From NCBI GenBank assembly GCA_023333565.1, contig JAJKFH010003236.1, positions 203,378 to 267,377 on the forward strand: DNA of 64,000 nucleotides, given 5' to 3'. The position numbers were made by a program, and so were the translations under genes. The notes under the pieces are model-generated. The model saw only the letters and a program-made list of their open reading frames with translations. It was not told where the DNA came from and did no database searches. Source of the DNA: Puffinus mauretanicus (taxonomy: Eukaryota > Chordata > Aves > Procellariiformes > Procellariidae). Positions 25,481 through 36,560 of this stretch are shown here, piece by piece (within the stretch, counting starts at the first letter, position 1; every line of letters begins with the position of its first letter).

Positions 25481-28384
25481 CCCCAATAGGCAGTTGCTGA
25501 AGCAGCAATGGGTTAACTACCACCTTTCAGAAAAACAGTAAAACATATCCAATTCTGTTTTCCTTCTGGAAGTGATTTCTTGGAATTTATAACTACATAA
25601 ACATGTGCTGAGGTTCACCTCGACCCTTCTGAGCTTTAGAATTTCAACACTGCAAAATGTCAACAGCAAACAGCAAGCACACGATCAGATTAGCTCTCAT
25701 GCACTGACTGAAGAAAGTAACCGGGTGAGAGCAGTTATACGTTACTTAAAGGTAACTGCAGTTTTTTACTTCAGCTTTTCAATGGGCCTGGGTAAAAATA
25801 GTTGCTGAATATTTGAGATGAAACATATGCTGTCAAAACACTATCTCATATTAATTAGATTATTGTGGATACAATTTGAAATGTGACAACTAAATTCTAC
25901 TTGGGGGACCAAAAGCCCTACAAAATAATGCTTAGAGGCACTTCTGTCCCTTTCAGTTTGTACAGAATTATTTTATGGAGAGCTTTCACATCGAAATTCT
26001 TCAATAAGTTTTCTCTGAACATCCTCTCAGAATCAGCCAGTAGTCTCTTACATGTAACCATGCTTACTTGAGACATGGAACTCTTACCTCCCTGGTCTTT
26101 TCCTTTAGAACATCACTTAGACAACCTGGTAGTGCTTTTGCGAGACACTGACATATGCGTATGTTTGAGAGTATCACATTTCAAACTCCTGCCTGATATT
26201 ATTGTACTTTCTTCTCAAGTCTTTCAGCTTTTAAGATTTCCTCCAACTTCCTTTGAAGTGTATTTGAAAGGCACTATACAGTACTTATTTACATAATAAT
26301 ATTGTATAATGATACTTGCATTGTATTTCACTCAGTGCCTGCTACTGCAGTGACCTGTGTACTTTCATTAAGGTTGCATAATGGTGGCCATTAGACTTCA
26401 AATAGATGAGTCTTGAAAGTATCGGGATGGGACACAGTTGATAATAATAACTGATCTTCTAATAAAGTAATTTTATGAGACGGAAGAAAACCTTCTGGAA
26501 AACTGAAGACTCTTCAGATGCAGTTTCCAGGAAGAATATGAGTTCTTGAGCACTTACTTTATAATGGGTATTTTCAAAGCCAATGATAAGAATATTCACA
26601 GATGTTTTCTACACGCTGCATAATAAATAGACATGTTGCCAGTGATTAAGTGGCTTCCTTCCATTTTGTAAGTTGTTGGCATCAAGGAACAAAGCTCTTT
26701 CTTTGCTGCAAACTAAGAAAAGCATTGACGGAGTTTTATTCCCCGTGATCTTGCTGAGTGAAACCCAGTTGCTATTCTACTTTGTAAGATTTGCAAGGCG
26801 TTTAACCACTTTCCCCAAACAGGTTGGTTTTGTGTAAAGCCATCATTTGTAAATGAATGTTATCTAGGGATGTCTAATCTGTCTAGTAATCAGTATTTCT
26901 GGTTCTTTTTTTCCCTTTCCTAGAGGGAAAAAAAAAACCAAAACAGTTCTCTGGTTCAGAATCTAGTGCCTGCACGAAACACTATAAAATACCCTCATCG
27001 GTTGCTCCGGCTTCTAGGATTATTGCCACAGGTCTGGCCAAAACGCTCAGAAATAGGGAAACAATGGATTGAAACTGGGCTTAGTGTGACATCTATCACT
27101 ATGTTCTTAGGATCTTGCACTCTGTGGGGCATTTTACAGCCCTCCTGCTGGACAGTTAATTACATATCTTAGGAAACCGAGCCTATGATGAACCACACTT
27201 GATCTTCAGCACTGACTAAGATTTCAGTGTGCTTGGAATAAAACCTGCTATCAGTGAAGTCCGTGGCAACACAGAGGATAGCCAGTGGTGTTGGGAGGTG
27301 CTCTCTCCTCCCTGTGTCCGTGGGAATGTGTGAGCACTTGTCCTGTACAACCACCCTAGCCCCAGGAACTTGCAGGGTAGTTTCTTCACTTTATGCAGCC
27401 CTTATTGGAGACACTTCGGATGCTTGCAGGGCTGCACAACAGCCAAACTACAGCTTCTTAGTACAACAGAAGTGGCCGCATCTTCTCCACTCGTGGACAC
27501 CTAAATGACTTCTAATTTGGTCCAAGTTATTGCTTTGTGTAAAACTATCAGAGGGGAAACTAATAAATGATTTATTGTTAACTGCCGTATAGATCTAACT
27601 AAAGCTCTGAACTGCAGCCAGTTTTCCAGCTAGTTAACATTCTTTCATCATTGTCACATGAGCTTCTGTTATTAACAAACTGACTCCCATATGAAGGAAG
27701 CATAGCAAAAGTTACGACTTAAATCATAACATTTTTTTCTCTTGAGCTCTGTAAAGTTCAGACTGATGGTCGACAATGAGAAAATGCTTTATGGGTTACA
27801 CGTTGCTCATAATAAAATACATGATAGTCACTAATATTTGGTTGATTAAGCAACTAGAGTGACAAAATTATAATGACCAATTAATCAGTTTGTATCAAAG
27901 GACGATATTTCTATAAACAGCTTAGAGTCTGAGAAGTCTATATTTCAAAATCAGTATGGTCTAGGAAACATGCATCCTAAATTTCTCTACAGTTATTTTC
28001 CTTTCGCATATCTTAATTATTATGCTCAAAGTTGTTCTCCAGCTATCTACTAGCTTTCCTCAGAAACTGTATTGTATACCAACATGCCTTTAGCGTTCTC
28101 CTTGGTCGCTTGCTTTAGCTGCTGAACATTGTCACAGTCAAAAATGGGTTTCTTATGTCTACTCTTGAGTTGCTCAGGTTGCTCAGGTCCAGCCATGAGT
28201 TCACAGTGTGACTTTGTAGGCCATAGTAAGTAGCCTTTTAGGTCCTCATATTTTCATTTAGTGAAAATATTTACGCACCCCAAGGAAGGAATCACAATTC
28301 ACTGCCCTTAGCAGACTGAGAGTTCTCTACTGTGAGAGGTATTTTCCTTGGCTCTCAGAACTACACTGCTTTTTTTGCCTTCCC
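25481..28384. other. Non-coding DNA, nothing recognised
   Basis: AT-rich, with open frames of at most 84 codons and no recognisable product. The 26,950-27,510 portion is slightly GC-richer and carries short frames on both strands, with no domain or splice-site support. No repeat family was recognised. Confidence 0.5.
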
Positions 28385-28640
28385 TCTAAATTTTCCAAGT
28401 CTTTTTATAGTGACGACAGTAGGGTTGTACTCAGTATTCCAGTCTCAGCATTCCTGTATGTTGACATAAAAATCACCTCACTGCTCACCTATTTAGACAT
28501 CCTAGGACCACATTAACATTTTTATTACAGACTGCACTGACTGCTCATATTAAGTTGCTAGTATTTCCAAGGACTAAGTATTTTTCAGAGGCAGGATCTT
28601 CTATGTCCGAGTCTCCAAAAGCAGATTATGACCTGTTTTT
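28385..28640 (-). repeat. Very old CR1/L3-like LINE remnant
   Basis: The plus-strand text keeps the order of a reversed LINE of the CR1/L3 clade. 'tgtactcagtattccagtct' comes first (compare 'aacacagtactccagatg'), then an 'aatcacctcactgctcac' block, a 'catcctaggaccacattaac' block, 'actgctcatattaagttgct' and finally 'agtatttttcagaggcag' (compare 'aggtctttttcagaga'). The element is highly diverged with no frame left. Its age would predate the solo LTRs. The family assignment is tentative. Confidence 0.45.
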
Positions 28641-31533
28641 ATTAAGTGAATCCTCTAGATGGAGGCGGGGCAGGGCTAAAACAGGGACTTTCCGAGGGGT
28701 TAGAGAGGGCCTTGAATTATGATTACACTGGGATGCAATATCATATATCTTACAACATAACTTAATCTAGAAAAGTCTATAGCAACACTTTTTGTCAGTT
28801 CCCCTTAAATCTTTCTACATCCCTTTTGTCCCTACATGTATAATATACATAATTTGATAGTCAGCATTGCTATTTACAATTGACCATTAAAATACCTGTT
28901 CTGTACTGCTGTTTAATAAGGCGCCATTTCAATCACTCTGATTAGTCACATTCCTTTCGTTCTTTTTTGCTCTGAAAGGTCTTTCACCTGTTTAATTGCT
29001 AAAAGGAAAGTTTTAGAAGTTATTTCAGTGTGCTATACTACAGAGTGATATTTCAGATAAAGACCTATCATAAACAACAGAATATGGCAGCTAGTGTTTG
29101 CCTGTGTCTATATGGCGTAAGCTGATTTTCTGTTAACTTTCCAGATAAGCATTTGTCAGCAAAATCACTGACTTCCCACTTAGTGACTATTAAGGAAATA
29201 TCACAGAGTATTAAATGAAAGCAAGCTCTGGGATGTTAACATAAATGCCTATGTCAGTTTTGTCTTTGAACAAGCCAAGTAATGAAAATATACTTTATGA
29301 CCTTAATTAATAACATAATAACTTACTTAATCAGCACAGCTTAGATGATGAATATCAAGCGATCAAAAAAGATACTTTGGGAATGACCTACAGGCAAAAA
29401 TTTAGAAAATAATTTTGAAAGAATCTTTTTTTTTCAGTAGACTGCAGAGAAGGTATTGAATTTGGGGAACAACTTACCTAACTAGGCTTCTAAAATGTTT
29501 TGGCCTTTCAGATCTATCAAAATAAGTGTTAACTTAGTTAAGTAGCTTAGCTTGAGAGGGATTATTTTAGTTCTGTCGTTCTATCTTCGTGTGCGTTAGT
29601 GGTTTAATCAAGCTTTACATATAGAGGACAGCTGTGATGATTCTGCATTTATGTACTGCCTCTTGGTCCAACAGATTCATAAGTGATTTATATACTATGT
29701 TCTATGGCTGTCCTGTGAGCACAGCTTCCAGTGAAGTCCATAAACAAAATAGCCAATGAATCAGACCAAACTGTCCCAAGCTCTCTTCATTAATCAGAGA
29801 AACACCTCAAGGACAAACTATCCACCCATACAACTTACTGATAGTATACAATGGATATACTATGTGAGTGAAAGCACAAGACATTAGCCATGCAAACAAG
29901 AGTTCTATACTTTGAAATTTGGACTAGACCCTAGAAACAACACTTTCCTGTAAAAAATTCCCAGGGATTCTGTAACCACAAGTGGGTATGGCCTTCCTTT
30001 TAATGGCCATACTGAGAGCACAAATCTCCCCTCTAACAAGCAAATCCACTTGGCATGAATAGAGATTCATACAGTGCTATTGCATACTTTTGAACAGCCT
30101 TATTGTTCTACCCCAGTAACTGAGCAGCAGAGGTGGAAGCTCGGTACTCCCTTCTGCTGCAATGTTTCACTGTGTTTGCAGAAAGCTTTCATCAGCAGAC
30201 GTGCAACATATGTTTATTATATTCTGCAAAATTCAGCTCATAATTTGTAGCAGGCTCTCTACCTCAGAGTCACATAAAGCCAAAGACAAAAAGTTTGAAA
30301 TCATAAAACTTGAAAGCTTAATAAAACCAGGATTGCCATGCTTTGGAAAGAACATTTCACTCATATGATAGGCTCTCTAGACATATGTTCGAGCTTTGCT
30401 TATTTTCTTTAAAGAAAACCATCAATTTGCTGAGAGAGAAAGGGCTTAGCTGTAGTCATTCCAGGGACAGAATTGCAGAACAACTCAAAGAGAATGTTAG
30501 TCTGAATTTTAATGTGTTCTTCCACAATAGGATATTTCATCACCACCAAGAATTTTTGCTAAACTTTATTATTATGAACTGACCTTCTCCTGAGTATGTT
30601 CATTTTTAAGGGTTTAAGTCAAGATAACTTTAGTGCCAGAAATTGAGTGCTTGTTGAAAGTTCATATGAAAGTAGATTGACCAATTCTAGCCACTTATGA
30701 TTCAGAGCCCCTCTGCTCCTTCTTTTGGGACATTCAGGCATAAGTGATGATGTAGAATTACTCCTAATAATTATTTCCTAACCCAAGTGATATATTCAGA
30801 TATTCATGTTAATTAAATTCATATAACAAAGCTTACTGATTCTACTGAGGCTGAAGACTTGAAGAGAAAACTTTTCACAAAATATGAGAGTTCATTCATC
30901 TTCCCAGTAATGTAAACTGTGATTAACTCGTATATGCAATTTCCTTCTGCCTGCAGAGATTCCTGTACTACGTGCTGCAGAGAGTCCTAGAAACTGGGTT
31001 TATGTATGCAAACTGCACCAGGGTGCTCCTTACATCTGACACCTGGTAATCCCGCTTCTCCTCCACCAGCCTTAAGCACAGACTCACTGTTGGACAGGTC
31101 AGTCCATTTCATCATTAGGATTTCGCCTTTCAGCCTGCCAATAAAATCCATACCACCCACATGGACAAGCCAAAAGTCTAAAAAAAATGCCACGCTTCCC
31201 CACTTTCAGGACAAGAGAGTTTTCACACCATTTATCCAAGAGCTTTAATAGAGCCTTGAGCTTCCCCCTTTCCAATCTTCCAGACCGTGGCCCTACAGTG
31301 ATCAGTGTTTCAGTAAATCACTGTCTGCCCTGTCCAGCCTTCAGCGCTAGTTTTTTAACTTTTGACACAGCTCCCTGCCTCCTGAACAAGCTCCAGTAGA
31401 AGTAGACACAGATACAGCTGGTCCCTGAAAGGTCAGCCTACACTGTGATAGTGTAGCATCCATACAGTGAATCAACTACAGCCAGCTACTTTTGTTCTCC
31501 CCTGTCCCCTCTCATTTTCTTCATTTTCTCTCT
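28641..31533. other. Non-coding DNA, nothing recognised
   Basis: AT-rich, with many TTAATTAA-like runs, such as near 29,290-29,330 and 30,790-30,830. Short open frames around 30,990-31,400 occur on both strands and look incidental. The block ends at the TCTCT duplication of the next LTR. Confidence 0.5.
31529..31533 (+). repeat. Target-site duplication (left), TCTCT
   Basis: Identical to 32,110-32,114. The site lies in a TC-rich context, so part of the match could be fortuitous, but the 5-bp size agrees with the sister LTRs. Confidence 0.75.
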
Positions 31534-32109
31534 TGTCCTGGTTTCAGCTGGGATGGAATTGATTTTCTTCCTATTAACTGGTATAGTGCTGTGTTTTAGA
31601 TGTAGTATAAGAATAATGTTGATGACACACTGATGTTTTAGTTGTTACTAAGTAGTGTTTATGCTAGTCAAGGACTTTTCATCTTCCCGTGCCCTGCCAG
31701 GTGTGTGGGGGACTGGGAGGGAGCGTGGCCAGGACGGCTGGCCCAGCTGGCCAATCGACTATTCCATACGATATGATGACGTGCTCAGCATATAAGGCTG
31801 GGAGAAGAAGAAGAAGGGGGGGACATTCGGAGTGATGGCATTTGTCTTCCCAAGTAACCGTTACGCGTGATGGAGCCCTGCTTTCCTGGCGATGGCTGAA
31901 CACCTGCCTGCCCGATGGGAAGTGGTGAATGAATTCCTTGTTTTGCTTTGCTTGCGCGTGCGGCTTTTGCTTTCCCTATTACACTGTCTTTATCTCAACC
32001 CACGAGTTTTCTCACTTTTACCCTTCTGATTCTCTCCCCCATCCCACCCGGGGGAGGTGAGTGAGTGGCTGCGTGGTGCTCAGTGGTCAGCTGGGGTTAA
32101 ACCACGACA
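31534..32109 (+). mobile_element. Solo LTR of an ERVL-like avian retrovirus, plus orientation
   Basis: The 576-bp element runs from TGTCCTGGTTTCAGCTGGGA to GGGGTTAAACCACGACA and is flanked by perfect TCTCT duplications (31,529-31,533 and 32,110-32,114). Inside are a CCAAT box (31,751-31,755), a TGACGTG CRE-like site (31,777-31,783), a TATAAGG TATA box (31,791-31,797) and the conserved 'ctcccccatcccacc' U5-side block. The ATTAAA signal seen in its relatives is altered here to ATTACA, so 3'-end formation may be impaired. No internal viral genes are present. Confidence 0.9.
31751..31797 (+). promoter_or_regulatory. LTR core promoter: CCAAT, CRE-like, TATA
   Basis: CCAAT at 31,751, TGACGTG at 31,777 and TATAAGG at 31,791 have spacing suited to a retroviral U3 promoter, and the same order appears in the LTR at 57,285. 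Present activity is unknown. Confidence 0.6.
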
Positions 32110-32114
32110 TCTCT
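32110..32114 (+). repeat. Target-site duplication (right), TCTCT
   Basis: Copy of the five bases that precede the LTR. Confidence 0.75.
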
Positions 32115-35100
32115 CCAGTTCTCTTTGACTTTTGTTCACCTGTTTGTAATGTTACTGGGAACTTTCTTACATCAGCTTGACAAGCCCTCGTTCTTCTCTC
32201 TACAGTCTCTCCATTTCACAGTTTTTTTTATGCACAGGAGGACGCCGTCTGAATCCATGTCAGACTTACACAGGCAAAATGTTTGCCAGTAGCCATAATG
32301 GATAAATGAAGTTCGTCTGTCTCTCACAGTAGTGAAAACCAGCCCAAATTACCTGACACAGCTAATATAAAAACATTTGCTGTTCCACAGGTTTCAAAAT
32401 TAGGTTTTAGTGGCTATGCTGAACATTGCTGTAAAGGAGCAGCCTCCGGACGGGCTGTGAGCAATCCCCACTGCCTCTTCTGGCAGCACCTTTCCTGTGG
32501 CACCAAAGTGCTTTACAGGTTCTGACTAATTCACTGCTTGCTTGGGATATTTGGGCACCTCAAACTCTATGAACTGCTTGCTCTGTCTCTTCCAGGTCCT
32601 CCCGCCTCAGCCTTCACAGTTGATAGATCTGGTTTTGAAAGTGCTCCTTAAAGCAGCTACCAAAAGGTAAAATTGAAGAGGTTATTAAGAAGTTTAACTT
32701 AAATATAATTGATGATATTACTTTTGGATTTTGCTTTCTTTGTTCACCTAAATTACAATCGTTTCAGTACACAGTGCAAGGTCAGTCCTTAAAATTGCCA
32801 TCTCTTTTTTCATGTGTTTCACTTTTTCTTTTTTAAAGAAATGTAGAGCAATACATCAAAACCTCCTGCAATGCATATGTCAGAGAAATAGTCTTTAGGC
32901 AAGTTACATTGCTGAAAGAGCTTTACCAAGAACATAGCAGCGATTCTTAGTGCACAGCACAACTAGATTAGTTTGGGTAGAGTGCAAAAAGGTGAAATTT
33001 TAAGAGAAATTAAGGAAACTGCAAAAGTGATAAAGAAGAAATATGCCTGAAGTTATTGTTCATGCAGCAAAAAATGTACCGAAAAATTATGTGAATATAT
33101 AATTTATAAAGAAATCTTATCATCAGAATAGCAAGAACTTTTTTTTTAAAAAAGAGGTCACTGATTTTGTAGAAGTCATCAGCCACAACAACAAAAATCA
33201 GCACTGAAGGTTCTGTGACAGGCAACAGATTTCTGTGAAGCTGGAGAAGTGTGTTTTGCTGGATTTTCATATATTACCCTTTCTTCTAAAAAAAAATTTC
33301 TTGGATTTCATCACGACCTATTCCCAGCTCAGACAGACCCTCTGAATTTGAACCTGTGAGGTGCCTGGCACATGCTGCTACTTCCTCTCTTTCTATACCC
33401 CATGGAAATAAACCCTGTTAGCCAAACTTGTACTTACTCCCTTAAAATGTAACTACCTGTATTTTTGAAAATGGGAATAGAAGTTGGACAGTAAGTGAAA
33501 TATGGGTATGTTTCCATAGCAACTGCAGCTAGAGATCCTGCACCTTCCCCAGCTACATCTTCAGCCAGAGAGACAGCAACCCATGCAGCTTGATTCACAC
33601 AGATAGGTGTGATGTGCGGATAAGCCCCAAGCGATGGGGTCCATGGGGTGTATTTGTGCCCCGCAAATTCACATGCACTTTCTGGCAGTGAGGGAAGTTC
33701 CTTCCTCCCAGGAGGTTTTACACGGCAAGACATCACATCCTCTGGGAATGGCACCATCACTCCCATGGGGTGCCAGTGGTGCCAAGCTCAGGTGAGGGTA
33801 GGGGACCTCCAGCCAGCTACGAAAAGAAATACCATAATCCAGATAAGAAATAGCTCTTGAGAAATAAAAATCAACTGGTTATAACTGCAGTGCTAACATA
33901 TGAGACTTAAAGTTTACCACAGAGCATAGACAATGTGTATCCTTGCTCATCTTGCCCTCCTTATTCTAAAAATCATATTGGACACATCACAAATCCTTTT
34001 TCCAAGATTCTTGTCTCAAAAGGCTGGGCATTAATAGTGTAGCATACACTGGTATGCTAATAAATGTATTTCTCCAAGAGGGAAAAGGAAAGGGTTCAGA
34101 TTAGTTTTGAATATTTGGCCTATTATACAGAGCATCAAAGAAATAAAAATCTAATTTTCCCCCCAAATTTAAATATTTAAAGTGTGACAAAACTTGTGAA
34201 AAGCGATAACATCCTTTCTTAGAACAGCTGTTATTGTTGAAAAAAAAAAGAGAAGCTATCAAAAAAACAAGCTCTATTTCAGAATTGAACCAGAAGCAGA
34301 AACCTTCAAATATAAATGCTAGTTAAGAATAAATGTTCCATATTTAGCATGATAATTTTAATCAATTGGACAATCTCACACAAAATGTAGCTTGTATTTT
34401 CAGAGTACAAGAGGGTGCTGGGAAGGGAGAGGTGATAAAGTCACTAGTTCTAATGGAAAATAGAGAAACAGACAGTTATTATCTAGCTCATCAGTAATGA
34501 CTCAGCTTTTCCTTGCATTTCTTGTTTTAATCTTTGGACTTCACAATATAACATAAGAGAGAGTTCAGTGAGGTTTCTGGGAACTGGCTCATGGGCAGAA
34601 GATAAAATGTTTTTTCTATTTCCTTTCTTATTTTACAACTAATTGTATTTTAATTCCACTCATGAACAATTTTTTTTTTTTTAATTTAAATGCAAAACAT
34701 ATTTTTTCTTCCAGCTTCTGTGTGGCTAATACAGTTTTTTAAGACATCATGCTGCTTTGCATGAAATGTTATTATTTCTCCTCCAGATTGAAACATTGTT
34801 TTCCAAACAATTTTGTTCAAAAGGACTGCTTATATAAAAGCTGTGAAAAAAAATCTCATTGAGACAAATATCCTTCAAGCCACGTGAGGAATTATTACTG
34901 TTTTGTTTTGGAGGCAGAATAGCAAAACCTGTGGAGGCCAATGTTGCTTTAACTTCAGGTCCCGAGACTGCATAACGATGAAGGAGTTTAGTAATATTTT
35001 TATTACAGACAGCTACCTAAATGCAGGAAAAAGAGGTTTAACCAAACAAAATTTAAAGCAGAAGCGTCAGTTTAAACAATGTCTAAACCAATTTCCATTA

Positions 35101-36289
35101 AAAAAGAACTCTATTGCTTCAATTCTATGCACATAAAACTGAATGCATCTGTTTTTTCTGGAAATGACCGAATTCAGATCTATTACAGGTGCCCTCAGGC
35201 ACACACAGACAAATTGTCCTCTGGTAAACAAGGGTCTGAACTTACAGCTTTATTACTACAGCTTAACTTGCTGTTCCCTTATGGCACATAGGCCTTAATC
35301 ACCCCCTGGTAACATGAGTTAAAACTGTACTGTCTTTCACTATCAAATAAAGGAAAAGCCACCAAAAAAACTCCTAAACAATTTGTCCTATGCACCTCAG
35401 TCCTGAACGCTTTTCCCAGTAATACAAAACTGGGTAGCCTTGCGCATCTGCATCCATCTGTAGTCAGCGTGACAATATGATTTTATTCTCCCGCATGCCT
35501 TTCACTCCTTTTGGAAAAATCTGTATGAACAGGAGGACTCCTGTGGCTATACCACGGGGTCTCACAGGTACGGGCATGTCACAGTTCTGCCAGCGCTCCT
35601 CGGACCATGTAGAGAGAAAGAAAGGCTATGGCCAACCAAGAGCCCTAGCTGGTGCCTTCTGACAAACTGATTTGATTTAATTTACTTTGCACTGCAGCAG
35701 GCTAGAGGTGGGTGTATAAGAAAATGTACCCAAAATACACCTTGGGCATGGAGGAGGGTGGTGGCAGGAGCTGAGCCCAAGATTCAAACTAGGAATCTAA
35801 CCCACACGCTTCCCTTCCCATTCTCAAATTTAGTCAAGGGAAAAAGATATATTTTCAGGTGAAAAAAAGCAGGCAAGTTAATAAGGCTGACGACAGCTAT
35901 ATGGGAAAGTGTTCCAAGTGTCAGAGATCATAGAGGAAAATGCTCTGCACTGACAAAAGGCCAGAGACACAATCAACAGGATAAGCAATGGAGAAAACAC
36001 ACATCAGAGAAGATTTGACAAGTGACATTGCTATCAACAAACAGCAGGTCTGGTCACCAGCTCAGCACAAAAATTCCAGTACAGTAATGAAATTTTTACA
36101 AAGCTTCAGGGAAACAGGTGAGACAGGCCACTATTACACCGTCTGTAGTGTATTCCAACATCTCCGAGACATTGAAAACAGTGAATTATAGGGACACCTA
36201 CTCCAGAAGGTCTCAGAGCAGGCTTGTAATTCATACTCTAAGACAGCTGGAAGGCCTTTCTAGCTATTATTTGAATGCAGTGGAGCACT
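32115..36289. other. Non-coding DNA, no gene recognised
   Basis: AT-rich with A/T homopolymers (for example 34,670-34,682). Open frames do not exceed 110 codons, and the 33,434-33,766 minus frame has no domain. The only distinctive motif is the X-box-like site at 33,510, listed separately. Confidence 0.5.
33510..33523 (+). promoter_or_regulatory. RFX X-box-like motif
   Basis: GTTTCCATAGCAAC matches the RFX-family X-box pattern (GTTNCCATRGNAAC) at every constrained base. X-boxes bind RFX factors and are common near ciliary gene promoters and in enhancers. No promoter or gene is visible beside this copy, so a distal element or a chance match are both possible. Confidence 0.4.
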
Positions 36290-36560
36290 GAATACATTAA
36301 TTCATAGTTATTTTCCCTCTATATCCTTATCTATCTCATACATGTCTAAACAACATGACTGATTCATGCATTATTTATCTGGTGCCCGGTAATATGCCTG
36401 TCAAGGAATGCAAACTTGGATTTAAAAGGTGTCAAGATATATTTGGCCAAGAAGGAAATGATTTGCATTATTCATTAACATCAAAGAGCCTCCCATGTCG
36501 TGCCCACAAAACATGACCGTTTTGGTCATAATTACCCCCCACTAACTTGTTATTTGTGTG
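36290..36560. promoter_or_regulatory. Candidate conserved regulatory block with octamer site
   Basis: A dense group of factor-like motifs without repeats or coding potential: the POU octamer ATTTGCAT within 'atgatttgcattattcatta' (about 36,459-36,478), several TAAT/ATTA cores, and the inverted pair ATGACC...GGTCAT (around 36,515) that resembles nuclear-receptor half-sites. This texture is common in vertebrate conserved non-coding elements, but conservation cannot be judged from one sequence. Confidence 0.25.
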
